The notes under the pieces are model-generated. The model did not search any database. It was not told where the DNA came from and saw nothing but the letters and a program-made list of their open reading frames with translations. DNA of 64,000 nt from assembly GCA_016859345.1 (NCBI GenBank), contig CM029116.1, positions 2,469,439 to 2,533,438 on the forward strand, given 5' to 3'. This DNA comes from Istiophorus platypterus (taxonomy: Eukaryota > Chordata > Actinopteri > Istiophoriformes > Istiophoridae). The position numbers were made by a program, and so were the translations under genes. The stretch's first letter is position 1. Every line of letters starts with the position of its first letter. Positions 1-18,823 of this stretch are shown here, piece after piece.

Positions 1-236
1 TGCTGTCTGTCTTCACTGTCTCGCTATTTTCCTTTTCATCCTCCCCTCTTTTATTCAGTCATGTTTATCGTTTTCTTTTAATGAGCTTGTCTGTCATTCT
101 TTTCTTGTACTCCTCCCTACATTCTCTAGTCTCTCTGCTCTTTGTTTCAGGCATATTTTATTAATTTTTTGAATGCAAGCCCTTCAGTAGCCCCTGAAGC
201 TGCAGTGAAAGGTCAGATATTTCTCTTTTATCTCAG

Positions 237-5382
<5,146 letters not shown>

Positions 5383-5945
5383 CTAACCCCGCAACCCTTA
5401 TTTCGTCAACCCCCCCCCCCCCCCCACCATCCCTTCTTCCTCACTATTCTGTCGTCTCTTTTTCTTTTTTTTGGGAGAAGGATTGGTAACCTAACCAGTA
5501 TTTCTCTCCCGTGTTTTTTTTTTTTTTTCCATCTTTTCCAACCTGCACCAACTGCTCTTTTACCCTGTGACCTTTGACCCCAACAAGCTTGACCTCCACA
5601 ATACCTGCCCCAACCCCCACCGACTCCTATTATCCTCACAGGGAAAAAGAAGGGCAGTCTCTTCCTGGAACCCCCTTTTTTTCGACACTCCACTCGACTC
5701 AGATGCGAAGATGACCGGGGTTAATTGAGTGACATCATTTGCTGATCTGTGATCAAGTGATGTCATTGCTGACATCACCCCTCAGTCAGTAAAAACAACC
5801 CGATATGGGAGAGAGAGTGTGTTTTAACTGAGCCCAAAGACTAATGGGAGGGGTTTTTTTTAAGTCAGTGTTTGTCTGTTTTTTTTTCTACCTTGTCTGT
5901 AAAAGCCCCTGGACCACAACAGCCAACCAGCAACCTCTGCTGCAG

Positions 5946-5980
<35 letters not shown>

Positions 5981-7000
5981 CATCATCTTCTAAAAGTGCA
6001 TTTGTTGATTTTCATTCAATCAATCCCGTTTTTTTAATCATCTCTCTGTTTGTGTGTGTGTGTGTGTGCGCGTGTCACTGGGGGGATGTGGGGATATTAA
6101 TTGCGTTGATTGTAGCGTTACCTTCTGTAGCTTTTGCAGCAGAGGAGCTGGGGTCCGGTACTTTGTTGTGTCCACGGTGTGAGCTGTGAGCTAGAGAATA
6201 TTGATATGAATCATGATGAGGAAACACTGGCACTCCCGGAGCCATCGATGGACTGAGTTTGGACCCACAAGGTTTTCACTGCACAAACAGCCATGATGTC
6301 TTCCAGTGAATCAGTTTTCTGAAAAGCAACATTTTCCTTTGCTCTAGATGTTTATACTTTTATTAGGTTGTAGCATGAAGTAAATATTTCCTAGTTGCTG
6401 ATACAGAGAGCGGAGGTGAAACTGGAAGTTCTGGGTTGTGTAACTGATGCACAAAAACCTCATTTAAAACCCCACCGAAATTGGTGGCTATACTAATGGC
6501 TGAAAATCCTTCACATGTGGCTCGTTTCAATTGTTTAGATCGGGACAGTAGTTTAAAAAAAAAAAAAGTCTTAGTATCATTGTTTATTCAATATTTATAT
6601 TTTTTAGACACCTTCAACAAACCCAGTTTCCAATAAACCTGAGAAGTGCAGGGGCTGAACACCACAGCTGATGGAGGAGTGGGGGGGGGGGGGTATCAGA
6701 GTCAGTCCAGACATGTCTGTAATAAAAGCAGGACACAGTGGACTAAATGCTGGAGGAGTCTTCAGAGATTAAAACTAGAAAGTTGACAAAACAGTAGAGG
6801 AGAGTGTTTGTGAGTTTTATAGATGTGAGCACATAAGTGGGCGGCGCTGCTGCACTAACTGCAATCTGACTTTGTTAAAATGACAAAGTTTTACACTTTT
6901 TCTAGCAGCAACTGTAGTGGAGCTGATTTTGTCTTAGATAGTGGAAAATAAACTCCAGGAACATGTCTCATTCTTACAGAAAAAATAAGGAAGATCTTTT
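5383..7000 (+). other. pak1: Probable pak1 3' untranslated region
   Basis: Follows the pak1 stop with no coding exon. Contains a C16 run near 5410, (GT)n tracts at 5951-5978 and 6051-6068, and candidate polyadenylation signals aataaa at 6632, 6721 and 6947. Which signal is used cannot be told; the 3' end is approximate. Confidence 0.45.
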
Positions 7001-8244
7001 ATTTCAATCCTATAATACTCATGACAGACAGTGATCACTATCAAAGCAGCAGAACCAGAGATGTCGATGTTTTATTCCATAGATTCCTGACAGTAAACAA
7101 GAAGCTGTAGTTTGGTTTGGTTTGAATCTCTGTCAGTCATCTGGCCCCAACAAAAAGAAATGACATTGTCTCTGAGAAATAGAAGCTTTATTGTCACATG
7201 CCCCAACGGCTGTCGACAGCACTAAATGAGCTTCAGCTCCAGTCACTTTTAAAAAAACCTCCAAAAATTGGATTTAAACAGTATATTCTTCTGTTTTCTA
7301 CCTGCACACATCTAAGATCCAGGAATCTGAGAGCACGTGTACAAACATATGAATGTACAAACAACCAACCGTGCTGTTGCGTGACAGGGACAAATGAGTG
7401 CTTTTTTTTATTATTACCAACAATCCTTAGCTCACGCAGCCAAACTCACTCCATCTGCAGCTCTGGGACTTCACCGTCTGCGGGCTCGATGCTGAGACTG
7501 TGAGGGAGAGAATGTGCATGTCAACAAACCTTTTTTATATGGTACATTGAAGATAGAGGAAAAAATAATACATGAGTTGTGATGATGCTGAAACCTATAG
7601 TGACGATACATGAAGGATGCTTGTATATGATAGGAAAGATCATATCTTAATCCTATTTCAGAGGAATGACACAAATAAATTCTACAATGGTACAATTTTT
7701 TTTTCTTCAGGTCCCCAGAGGCCTCTGAACATAAGGTGTATATTTTATGTTTTAAAGAGAGAAAGAAAAAAAACCTGCATTGACAAAAAAAAGAAAACGC
7801 CAATCCGTCTCAACCTTTGTTTACGGACTCAATGATTTTTTTATAATTGTTCAATGTCAGAAAAAATAAGTGTTTTTGATTTGGAAAAAGCAATATGTGA
7901 GTATTTTTGGATTTTTTTTTTTTTTTTTAAAGGAACAGAGTTTTTCCTGTCCTGTAACTGATGGATCACAGGTTCGATTCCTGCAGGAGCCAAAGTTTCC
8001 ATCAGCAGTCACAGTCATTTGCTCTGCATCCGAGCACCAGGTTAAAAAAAACAACCACACTCAATGCTGTCACGTTGATTTCTTTTCTTAGTTGATGTTT
8101 TCTTTTTTATTGTATTTTTTTTAATGTAGTTAAGTGTACCTCTGGCCTTAAACTGTTTCAAAGGTGCAGAACTACTTAGGTACCAAAATGATTGCAACAA
8201 TACACTGGCAACACTTTGAGGCAACAGGGAATATTCTTGTCAAT
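7001..8244. other. Intergenic, no gene seen
   Basis: AT-rich. The only structured part is a short tRNA-like stretch at about 7930-8040 (listed separately). Confidence 0.6.
7930..8040 (+). repeat. Possible fragment of a tRNA-derived SINE
   Basis: Contains ggttcgattcc, a good match to an RNA polymerase III B box, next to a poly-T run. No convincing A box or cloverleaf is visible, so this is not a tRNA gene. Confidence 0.35.
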
Positions 8245-8475
8245 ACTTCATGGCTCCGGTTGATTGTTGGTCAGTCTGCTGGTTATTTTCTTTGTTAATC
8301 AATTCATCTTAAATATTCTGAAATGTAAAAAATGATGACAGTGTGTCCAAAGCTAATAGATATTCACTTTACGTCGATTTTAAAGTAATAAAAAGAAAAA
8401 AAATCCTCACAATGGAAAGTCTTATCAAAATCGATTATCAAAATATGTGCAGGTTAATTTTTTAATTAACTAATC
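8245..8475. mobile_element. Dispersed teleost repeat (atcgattaatcg family), decayed
   Basis: Contains gttaatcaattcatc, tgtccaaagctaatagatattcac, caaaatcgattatcaaaata and ttaattaactaat, matching the wording of a widespread fish non-autonomous repeat. Class and ends uncertain. Confidence 0.45.
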
Positions 8476-11400
8476 AGAGCAGTTTGCACCAGGGGGAGGG
8501 ATCTGGAGAATTAAACAGATTGTTTTGGTTTTTGTCATAGATTTCCACTCTGCATTAACCAGTGTTGATGAAGGCTGCCGAAGTGTCTCTGCGCAAGACA
8601 CTAGAGCACACAGCTGTTCACACTGGCTGCAGCACGGAGGATGAACATGTAAAAACTGCCTGAAACTGTTGCCAGTGTGTGTGTGTGTGTGTGTGTGTGT
8701 CTGTCTGTCTGTCTGTCTGTCTGTATCTGTTTCTGTTTCTGTGTGTGTGTGTGTCTGTGTTTCCGGGTTTGAACCCCCCCAGCACAGAGCTGAACTGGAC
8801 ATAAAGGACAATTCAGTGGTTTTTCCATTTTGTTTCTCTGTGGCAGAGTTGTCAGAAAAACCAGGTGAATACTGTACGTAGTTTAACGTTTCACTGTCAA
8901 TAAACGCTCTTCGAAAGAGAATGCGGCATGAAACCATCTTATTGAGTCTCCTCAGACACGAGAGCCATCTGAAAAAAAAAGAAGAAAAAAAAAAGCTATG
9001 GACCTTTAAATGGGACGGTACTTTGACAGGTTCATATAAATCTGACAGTGAGAGTGTTAAACTGTATTTATGATGAACTCTCTAGTTTGTTGAAACTACT
9101 GCAGTGTCACAGTGTCATGTTGGATAAATTGTCTGTTTAAATAAGGTCCTACATTGACGTTGAGCTGCTCTAAAATTTCTGGCCCGACCCACATGGCACT
9201 CTGAGAAGATTAAAGCAAACAGATACACAACTTGACTGATGTGTTCCTCTTATCTGTCATCCATGATTTGAAGAAGGTGAGAGAAATTCTAAATACCCGA
9301 CGATGCTGAATACCTGGATGGAGAAGCTCGACTGTGATGAAGTCACGTAATTGGTCGGCCCGCAGACTGTTGGAGCTTCCTCAATGGCGGCTGCTCTTTC
9401 AAAATTAATTATTGGCAGGTACTTTTTGTACTCTTCTTCCACCCTTTTTAAAGACTGACTATAGCAAAATTAACTTAAACTTACACTTAAGTACAGAGGA
9501 GTCACATCCATGCAACAGCCCCCCATATTCACAGCACGTGGTGTAACTCTGGTTACAAATTTGTCAACGCTGGGACTTGACACCACCACATCCTCCACAG
9601 ACGTTGGATTTAAAATAGACTATCTTTTATGCAAAGTTTGCAATGGCATCAACTACATTACAGCTCACTCCACTAGTTTAGTTTGTGTTGCGGAAATAAA
9701 TAAGCTCGATATTTCAATGGTGGAAAACTGGGGGAGCAATGAAGCTCAACTTCAGCACATCAGTGTAATGACAAAGGTTATTGTCAATAACAATTCCCTC
9801 TCAATAAGAGAGGAGACACACATACATGACAAGTGTTGGTTGGCAATAAATTCAGAGTCGCATGAATAGACCGTTGGCTGCTGACGTGACCTCTGTGACC
9901 TTCAGTGTCCCTACTGTCTCATGTTACCAACATCCACCAGCCAACCACACATTTTTCTAGATTCCAATATCAACGTAATATATTTTAAACAAACCACATG
10001 TAAGAAATCCAGATAGATTCAGTGTGATTTACACTTTACAGGATATAATTTCTATGAAAAAATGTCCACAAAATAAGGAGCTCCTCATAAATCCTCAGTT
10101 GAGCCTGAGAACCCATCAATGGGTACACTGCATACAGGAATTGCTAATAATTTATTCTGCATACTTTTTTGGTGCTAATTTGCAAAAATGTAAACAAATA
10201 TGGACTCAAAAATTAAAAAGGTTTTATCTCAAATTGTAACTCCCTGAATCCATGGCAACATTCGAACTCCTGTCTACATCTCTCAAAGCATTATGGGAAC
10301 TGTAGGGTCAAACTGGCAAGCAGTCTAATGGTGGCCCCTGCAGTGGCAGACTTTAAAAGCTGCTTTCTCAGTGTTAAATAATCAGGGTTTATTTTTATTT
10401 CCAACCTGATTTCCTAATATTTCTGAAAACTCCAAAACCTCTTTTTAAGTCAGTTATGTAAACTACTGTTCTTTGCCTGAGTCAGGGGCAGAAATGAGCT
10501 TAAATCGAATGGCTGTGACCCCCCCCCCGCCTGCCATCTGGCTGTGAATTCAGATCCTTCTAATTAAAAATGGTAATTATTGTTTCACTGCCGTCTGAGC
10601 TCCTTTTTCATCTGCAGGCTAATAGGGAAAGAGTTGGCGGAAGCAAAGCTGCGTGTGAATCAGTGTTTTCAACCCCCCCAGCCCCCCAGTGGATTCAGTC
10701 CTGGTTGTTGCGTAATATTAAAGTTTCTGCAGACCTAAGAGCTGAGTGAACTCCTACTGCACGCACATCCACAGACTGATAAACACCCACAACAGCATGA
10801 AACATATGAACAATGTTTTCAAGTTTAGACCAATGACCTGACATTGGTGCTGACGTTGAGTTCAATGTCATGTGAGTGACTTTCATCTTTGTCTCAAGTC
10901 TGCAATAGTTTCATGTCTTTAATCATGTCTATGAATTAAGAAAAATGATCAGGTATATTGTAACTCTTGTTGGCTTATACCAAGAAATAACACTACATAA
11001 ATGCTAAAGATAAGTTTGATGTGAATTTTAATTAAATTTAAATTTAAAGGTTTCCTTATCTATATTTAAATATTTTCTTTGAGTGTTTTTCCATTTTAAT
11101 CCATATTGTTTTATTCATATCATTTATAATTAGAATTGAGCTAAATTTAATTTCCAGTGAGGTTCACTGTTTAAAATGTACAGTGTTATTGCTTTAACTT
11201 TGTGACTGTATTTTTCAACATTTTTCAACTCACTTTATCTTTTAACTACAATTGCTTAGTGCATATTTAGATCAGGGTTCCTTGTAAAAATACTGGTTTA
11301 TGTTAACATGCCAATATCTTTATTAGATTTTTCAAGTCTCAATATTGTTATCGGCCTCAAAAGTTTGGTATCTGTCAGGGTCTATAGTTTATTATTTGCA

Positions 11401-12962
11401 GGGAAAAATAAATTAAAATTGATAAACGTCTCAATGCCAATATATAGTCTGATAAATTTAACATTTCTGATAGATTTTACAGTCATTAACTTAAATACCA
11501 TTTTTTACAGCATGTCATTCAAACAGGGTTGGCTGATAATTTAAAGTTTATCATTAATTGATTTTCAGAGAGATTAACTGGTGATGATATGATATCATTT
11601 TATTGTTCTGCAGATTTCTGCTTGGCCTTAGTTTTACATTTAAAGTTAAAGTTGTGTTTTAGAGCCTGAAGTCACCATAGTTTTACTGTAAACACTAGTT
11701 TAATTATTTCATTACATTTTTCATACATTTTCATACATTTTGTGATAATCTTATGAAGCTTTTTTAAAATTTTATTTTAGCGACATCACCCAATGTTACA
11801 CTCACAGCTCAACTTTGTTTTTTATGAGTTAGTGTTCTATTGCAAATTTAGATTTTACAGTTATGAACATTTTTTTTACATTACTGCCTAAAAGCTCTGA
11901 AGATAAAATCCACGTTTTCACTTAATTCACAATTTTGTGTGTAGATACAGCCACTGTGTTTATTGGAAATGTTTTATATAGTAAGTGTATTTCCTCTGTC
12001 CCTCCACTTCTTCTTCTTATCCTCTTTTCTTGTCTCTCTGCCCTTTATCCTCTCATCTCCTCTCATCCCCATATCCCTTCAGCCAGATACTTTGAGTTAT
12101 AATATTTATTCTTCCTTTTAATAAATAAATGATATTTTCTACCTCAATTCACAGTTCAATTCAAACTATAATCAGAAGTCACGCACACCCAGACCTCACC
12201 CATCCTCTCTCCCCTGTCTCTTGCCTTCTACCTCCTAATGTCTCTGTCTGGACAGTAAAGTGGACATTCTGTCTGTGGCAGTAATCCTCCTTAAGTCCTA
12301 AACACACGCTCACACACGCTCACACACTGCTGCACCCACTCAAGTGTCCTTGTCTGAATCCAATATGATGTAATGAACTTATTGACCCATGAGACTCAAC
12401 AATCCTCCTTTTGTTCTGACTTAAAAAGAATTTTCAAAAATTCACCTACATCAGATTTTTAAAATCTTCGAAATTTCTGAATGTGCTCTATAAACCGAAC
12501 CATACCACAGTAACAGTGTTTAAAGTTCAACTATGTTAGTCCCTCTGGAACTATGTCTATCTCTGAAAGACTAAGTGGAGTCTTTGTGGTTTTGGAAAAG
12601 GTGGAAAATAATCCCTTAACTCTAACAAGTATTTGGGTCCATGTTATACTAGACATTCAAAATGGTTTATAGCTGAACCACTATTACTGGTAACCAAAGT
12701 GAAAAGCTGACTTATATGAGGGCTCAGACACTAACGCTGAACTGAATTCTGCTGGTTTGGCGGGGCACAATCTCTTAACATGCAGAGCTCTAATTATCCT
12801 GCAGGGACTAGAGCGGTGATGCAGGATTTCTACCTTGATTCTTTTTCATGGTAGAAAGTCTCCTCCTCTATCACTCTCTCTGCAGCCTGTATTCACATCT
12901 TCCTGCTTCCCACATTCAGTGTTTCTCCCTCATGCATTAAATAATCAGTCCCTGTCTCTCAG

Positions 12963-12964
<2 letters not shown>
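8476..12964. other. Intergenic, no gene seen
   Basis: Contains a compound (TG)n-(CTGT)n-(TG)n microsatellite at 8675-8760. A 119-codon open frame at 9510-9869 has no recognised domain. A less repetitive stretch with two TAATTA-type sites lies near 10531-10660. The remainder is AT-rich with no splice-bounded coding segment. Confidence 0.55.
8675..8760. repeat. Compound microsatellite (TG)n(CTGT)n(TG)n
   Basis: TG units to 8700, six CTGT units to about 8724, then interrupted CTGT/TG units. Confidence 0.9.

Positions 12965-13026
<62 letters not shown>
12965..13026. repeat. (CA)31 microsatellite
   Basis: Uninterrupted AC dinucleotides. Confidence 0.95.
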
Positions 13027-13027
<1 letters not shown>

Positions 13028-13270
13028 AGAGTATCTTCCTTTGCCAGCACAGTGTGGAGAGTAATGAGGAGGAAAGACGCATCAGTGACAAGGACAAAAC
13101 AACCAGAGAAATAAAAACACGACAGCTGAGAGCAAAGGAGTATGAAATGACAAGGAGATGTGAAATTAGAAGTGGGGGTGTGGGTTGGTGGTGGGGGGTT
13201 CGGGGGTAGAAAGGACTTAGAGAGAGAGGGAGGCTTTAAAAAAAACAGAACAGGAAGGAAAGAAGGATAT

Positions 13271-13336
13271 AAAAACAGGCTGAGAAAAGCCTGTTTTTTT
13301 ATCATTTTTTTTCTTATATATATTATAAGAAAAAAA
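13271..13336. repeat. Two adjacent perfect inverted repeats
   Basis: First: 11-bp arms aaaaacaggct / agcctgttttt around a 6-nt loop (13271-13298). Second: 13-bp arms tttttttcttata / tataagaaaaaaa around a 5-nt loop (13306-13336). Confidence 0.8.
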
Positions 13337-13544
13337 CAAGTGATTATGATATTGACAGGAAGGTGAGAAGATAAGAGAAGAGAAGAGAGAGAGGAAGACA
13401 AGACAGGGAAAGGATGACAGATAAGGTTTTAACTACATTTATATAATGTAGGACTATCCAAATTACTGATACCCATGTCTCAGTGTGTGTTAATGATTTA
13501 AACAGTTTAGACACAAATCAGTATCTGAGTCTGAGGAGCCTACA

Positions 13545-13735
13545 GTCACACCAGTGATGCTTTTAGCTAAATGCTAACATCAGCACGTCATAATGACAAT
13601 GCTAACATTCTGATGTTTGCCTAGATTGTATGTTTGCCAATTAACAGAAAACACTAATTACAGCTGGGGCTGATAGGAAAGTTGTTAGTGTTGCAGGGGA
13701 AAAGTCAGAGGATCACCAACCCTAGTGAAGTGTCA
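13545..13735. mobile_element. Dispersed teleost repeat (gctaaatgctaacat family), decayed
   Basis: Contains ttagctaaatgctaacatc, caatgctaacattctgatgt, acagctggggctgatagga and aaaagtcagaggatcacca, wording shared with a common fish interspersed repeat. A possible related fragment lies at about 44830-44950. Confidence 0.45.
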
Positions 13736-14127
13736 GTAGTGTGTCTAAAAAAAACAACAATTGAATAAGCAATCTACAGTAAATGGAGAAAGATGCAGAG
13801 CCATGTTAAACTGACTGCTGGTATTTATGTCATAACAGACAGGCTGCCACAGCCCAGAGCTCCAGACAAAATATTTATACAAACATGTCTGCATATTTTT
13901 AGCAAAGTAGTGTATCTGTGTGGTCTGCGTGTGTGTTACTGACTCCATGGTTAAATTTCACAAAATCGAAGTTAAATAACTCTCTCTTGTGTTGACTTGA
14001 TTGTGTTTGTATTTTGTACTTTTTTTATAATTATGTGTTGAACTCAAAACTACAATCCTGAAAAGAGAGAGAGATATCGACAGTGAACCACAACAGTAGG
14101 GAGTGATTGACTACCATGTTCTCCCTT

Positions 14128-14189
14128 GAGTGAGTGAGTGAGTGAGTGAGTGAGTGAGTGAGTGAGTGAGTGAGTGAGTGAGTGAGTGA

Positions 14190-14235
<46 letters not shown>
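14128..14235. repeat. (GAGT)n tetranucleotide array passing into (GT)n
   Basis: About 17 GAGT units to roughly 14196, continuing without a break as (GT)n to 14235. Confidence 0.93.
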
Positions 14236-14236
<1 letters not shown>

Positions 14237-17200
14237 GACTGATGTCCCTAAGTGTTGCAGTGGAGCCTTTCCCTCCCTTTTTTTTTTTTTTTTGAATTAT
14301 TTCTCACGATTACATAACAGCCTCCACTGCAGAGGAAGAGCACTGCAGAGGACTCCTGAACACACACAGAGAATTTTCCTCAGTACAATCTCCCTTCAGG
14401 TTTTCATTTCTAATTTCTATCCATTTACATTTTAATAATTTATTTGATGCTTTGATCGTTACAAAGAAAACAAGATGAGCTCCGTTTCCTTCGTGTCCAC
14501 AACCAAACACTATAAGGCAGGTCACAGTTCAGAGGATAAATTTTGTATTTCTGTTTAATGTTAATCTTTTTTTAATATTTTTGGTTAAATTTCCTATTAT
14601 TTATTGTAACATTTAACTCAACAGTGTCATTGCTTGGACTCAGCTTTGCACTGCAGAAAATTTCCATCTTTACAGGTTGTTTACCACAGAAAGATTGGTG
14701 AGTGACATGAACATTAAATTTCCTCCTCACTTCCAGAAACTTGTTTAAAAACTTGTCTCCTTGCTTGAATTGGTTGCTCTACTGGACTTTTAAAATGAGC
14801 CTGCAGGGAGTAAAATGTCATTATTAAAGGGCTGCAAAAAATAAGATCCAGGTTGTAGAAATGTCTTTCTTTGTATTCACATAAAACTCTCAACCATTCA
14901 ATCTCAATAGGAGAAAAAATATGTTTTCAGCTCTGAACAAAAAGATATGAAGCCTCTGCCAAAGGGCCATCTTCATATCCACCAAGTGTTACAAACTGCA
15001 ATGACAGCGGGAAGTCACTGTCTGATGATGATTGTGATTAGAGAGTGTGTGTACAAAATACCTATCCACAGCTTAGTATGAGTATGTTTAATATATGTGT
15101 GTTAGAGGACTGGTTTGATGGAAAGCCTGGTTGTTCATTTCCAACTGTCTCCAGGTTTCACATGGTTTCTGTCCATCTCATGATCCCTGAACATTTCAGC
15201 CTCAGGTTTCTGAAATATTTCAAAAACTGGATAACCAGGATACCACCAGGATACCATGTAAAATGGCTCATTAAGTTACAGTGCATATTAGTTCTTGTGG
15301 TTTTTGTGTTTTGAAGATGGAAACCAATAGATTCAAGCTCAACTGAGCAGGGATGTGCATATTAAAAACTGAAGCCACTGGACCAACATACGTAGAGCCT
15401 ACAATGATTCACCACTTTGTGGCACCATAGCAGCTCCTACCATCACTTCACCACTGTTTCTGTTCTCTGAAGACATTTTTTCGTTCAGCAGGACTGAAAC
15501 TGATCTTGATTGTGGTTGTAACCGTGAGCTTGGAGACGGAGCAGAGTTTAGATGAATGGACTTATCACAGGCATCCGCACCTGTTTGAACACTCACAAAT
15601 GAACATGCTGATTATCAGGACTTATGGTTCTACTTTATATGATATATGTTTTTATTTGGTGTAGTGTTTTTATTATTCTCTCCTCCCAGAAAATACTTTA
15701 CCAATCACTAATTAACCAAATGAAATATGAAAGATCGCTGTACCTCAGTGCAAAGAAAATGGAAAATGCCAATTTCTTTTCGTCCTCATGTTTATTATTC
15801 TCTGCACATTCTCCCCATCTTCTCTGTTAAACCCCTGTCCTCCTCTTTCCACATCTCCCTGCCTCCCCCTCTCCCTCCCTCACATTCAGAAAGAGTGATC
15901 GAACGGCCCATTAGGATTCCTGCTGCTCTCATGGCGAGAATTAAACAGAGACATATGTACATTTGCCTGGCAGCTTTCTGCGCTCTGCTGCTCGACAATC
16001 TTACCCACAACGAGCTAAATTCACTCAAGCTCACATAGAATAGACTGCAGTTTTATTTAATCTAAAAGGTGAGATTAGGTGTCCTCAGCCTGAGATTGTG
16101 TTATTCTGCCTCAAGTTATAGGAAGGAATTAGAGATGCTGAGGAATCGCTTCGTGCCATGGATGCGAAATGTGTGAGAACAAGAATGGGAGGCCGAGTTG
16201 TTATTTGAATACAGATTACAGTTCATTACACCAAGAATCGGATGCAGTCACAGGACATCTTAGGGTATGTGATTTCAGACTATCAAAAATCCAAAACATT
16301 AAAGCTGCCTACTCTCAAAATCTGTTTTCCATTACTTTTACTTCACCTGGATATTTTAGCGTCACTGTGCAGGGCAGGAAGTTAAAATTGAGTTTGTCAC
16401 ATACACATACAAGAAGATTTCGTGTTAGTTTACTTTTGGAAATAAATCATTTATAATGAGTAAGATAAACTTCTAATCTAAGTAGGTTATTGAATTTGAC
16501 TAAGAATATAATCTTGTGCATTTTGATTGCCTATAAATAGACTACACTGTGTCTGGTGATTATCAGCGGGAGATAAATTGAAATGATTAAAATGTGATGA
16601 GATAAATATGTCTATCTCTCCAGGCTAAAACTAAATGAAAATCTGGTGACAAATTATCACAGAATTCAGATTAGGTTTTGTATCAACTAACAAATAAATA
16701 TCTGCTAGACAGAAAAATTTTATTAGCCTTGAAAATGTTGAGAAATCAAAGAGAAACATAAGAGCAAAAAGGAACTAAACCTGATTCAAAGCCACATAAC
16801 TGAAGAGGAAAGAAAAACAGATGAAGAATGGGGGGTTATCAAAGAGAGGAAGAGGGGGATACAGAGGGGGTGAATATGCAAAGAAAAAGAGGGAGCAGAC
16901 AGGAGGAGGAAGCCCCAGACAGTTCACTCTTAAATACTACAGTTCCAATGAGTCTCGGCAGCCACTGGACCAGAGCATCCAGCCAGAGTCATAAATTAAG
17001 AGTCGGAACATGGCAAATGCTAAATGCATCCAAAAATGGTCTGGAATCAAAAAATTATCAACCTGTTGGAGCTTCATAAGTAGGATGGAGAAGTCTTCAG
17101 CTACCTAGCTTCATTCATGAGAAACACCAACAAAAATGGTGCCAAGTGTGGATGAGGTGCTTTCTGGTTGTTGTTGTTATTGTGACTTAAAGAAACAACT

Positions 17201-18739
17201 CTTAAAATTGACATATTTCCTCACATTAAGTTAACAAATTTTATGTTTTCTGAAAAGGATGTCAACAAGTCAAATACATTTCTTATGGGCAAAATAACTT
17301 CTGTCCAAAACAAGAAAGCAGAAAATATGATCATAGTGTTAGACAGATCGGGCTTGTCCAGGTTTAGTTCATGAAAACTTACGCTTGTGGTTTGGGGGGG
17401 ACATTTTGCTCAGAGAGCCCACAGTGGCCAAGGGGTCATAAGGCGTCCTTACACTGACTGACTGAAAATAAAGGTAATGGTGCCAACCCTGAAAACACTG
17501 ATTTCTTCCCTGGGGCTCTGCTGCTGCAAATGATCAGCTGTTTTAGATGTGATTATTGGCATTGACACAAGTCAGTTGTTGCTCTGAGACTGATCGATCA
17601 CAGCTGCTCTGCTCTTTGGGATTCTACCACATGATCAATAAAGGACACATTGAAACAAACGCAGCTCAGATATCGCTCAGTGGCGTCATATTGTAGAAGA
17701 AGCCAGGAAATGGGTCTTTTTAACTTGAGGATGTTAGATTTCACTTTTTGCACAGCAACATGCGTACAGCCACAGAGCTGTAAGCATGACATTAGATATC
17801 GCTCTGTTCTCAACCTGTTTGTTTTTATTGCCATTTCTTTGGAATTGCAGTCAGGTGATAGTGTAAGGTTAAATTATCTTGGTTACGATAGGAGAATTAT
17901 CTAAGTAAGGTATCATTTAAAGGGTTCTGCCACCATACCGCCGTGTAGTTTCCCTCATTTGGCAGTGCTCAGAGGTTAACATGCTTAAAATGGCAGAATA
18001 TAAGTTTGACGCATTAAAAGATGGTTTAGGTTGCAGGTCAGCACGATGAAATATGTGATGTTACATGGCCTATTTTGACAGCTGTGCTTATTAAAAGAGA
18101 AACAGATTTGATGTGTGTTAAATGAACAACTAAACATACACCTGAAACTGGACAGTTTTAGTTTTTAAATGTAGTTTTGACAGGAGTGTTATGAGAAAAA
18201 GAGGCATCATTGGTTGCACCATTGCATCCTGGTAAAAAAGAGATTCAAAGTGAAACGAACTGGTGTTTTCCTGGTGATGTGGGCCATTGTGGCTGGTAAC
18301 AGACACCTGACTGTAAACGGGCTCTAACCAGGATGTTGGAGTTATGATGCTCTGCATCCAGAACTGCTCAGTCCAAAATCTCTAATCTTTAAATCTGATA
18401 ATAGTCTGTGTGTTGTTTGTGAGCTTGATCTCTGCAGCATTGACTGAAATCTTTGTGTGTGTCTATTTTCTCTTAAACTGTTTGCTCAGTGAACAGATGT
18501 GTTTTACTGGCTATCATCACTCATGCACTGCAATAAAGTTGTTTCCTATGCATGTGTGTGTAGGTGTGTGTGTATGTTGGTGGATGGAGAGGGGTGTATC
18601 CATTCAGGTTGCTGTTGTAATGGTTCTGTTACCTTGGCAACGCATGCCTTGTAGACCAGATTCAGTGCATTATGATTAAAGGTTCACTGAGTCACCATGG
18701 CAACACTGTGCGTAGGAGTTGCATAAGCAGAGAGAGGGG

Positions 18740-18742
<3 letters not shown>
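14236..18742. other. Intergenic, no gene seen
   Basis: Mostly AT-rich unique sequence. A relatively GC-balanced stretch at 15891-16030 stands out as a possible conserved non-coding element. Open frames here lack splice context and recognisable domains. Confidence 0.55.

Positions 18743-18819
<77 letters not shown>
18743..18819. repeat. (GT)n microsatellite
   Basis: About 38 GT units. Confidence 0.95.

Positions 18820-18823
<4 letters not shown>

Noticed and set aside
7960..7990. tRNA gene suggested by ggttcgattcc
   Set aside because: Only the B box is convincing; no cloverleaf or A box at the right spacing. Treated as a SINE fragment.
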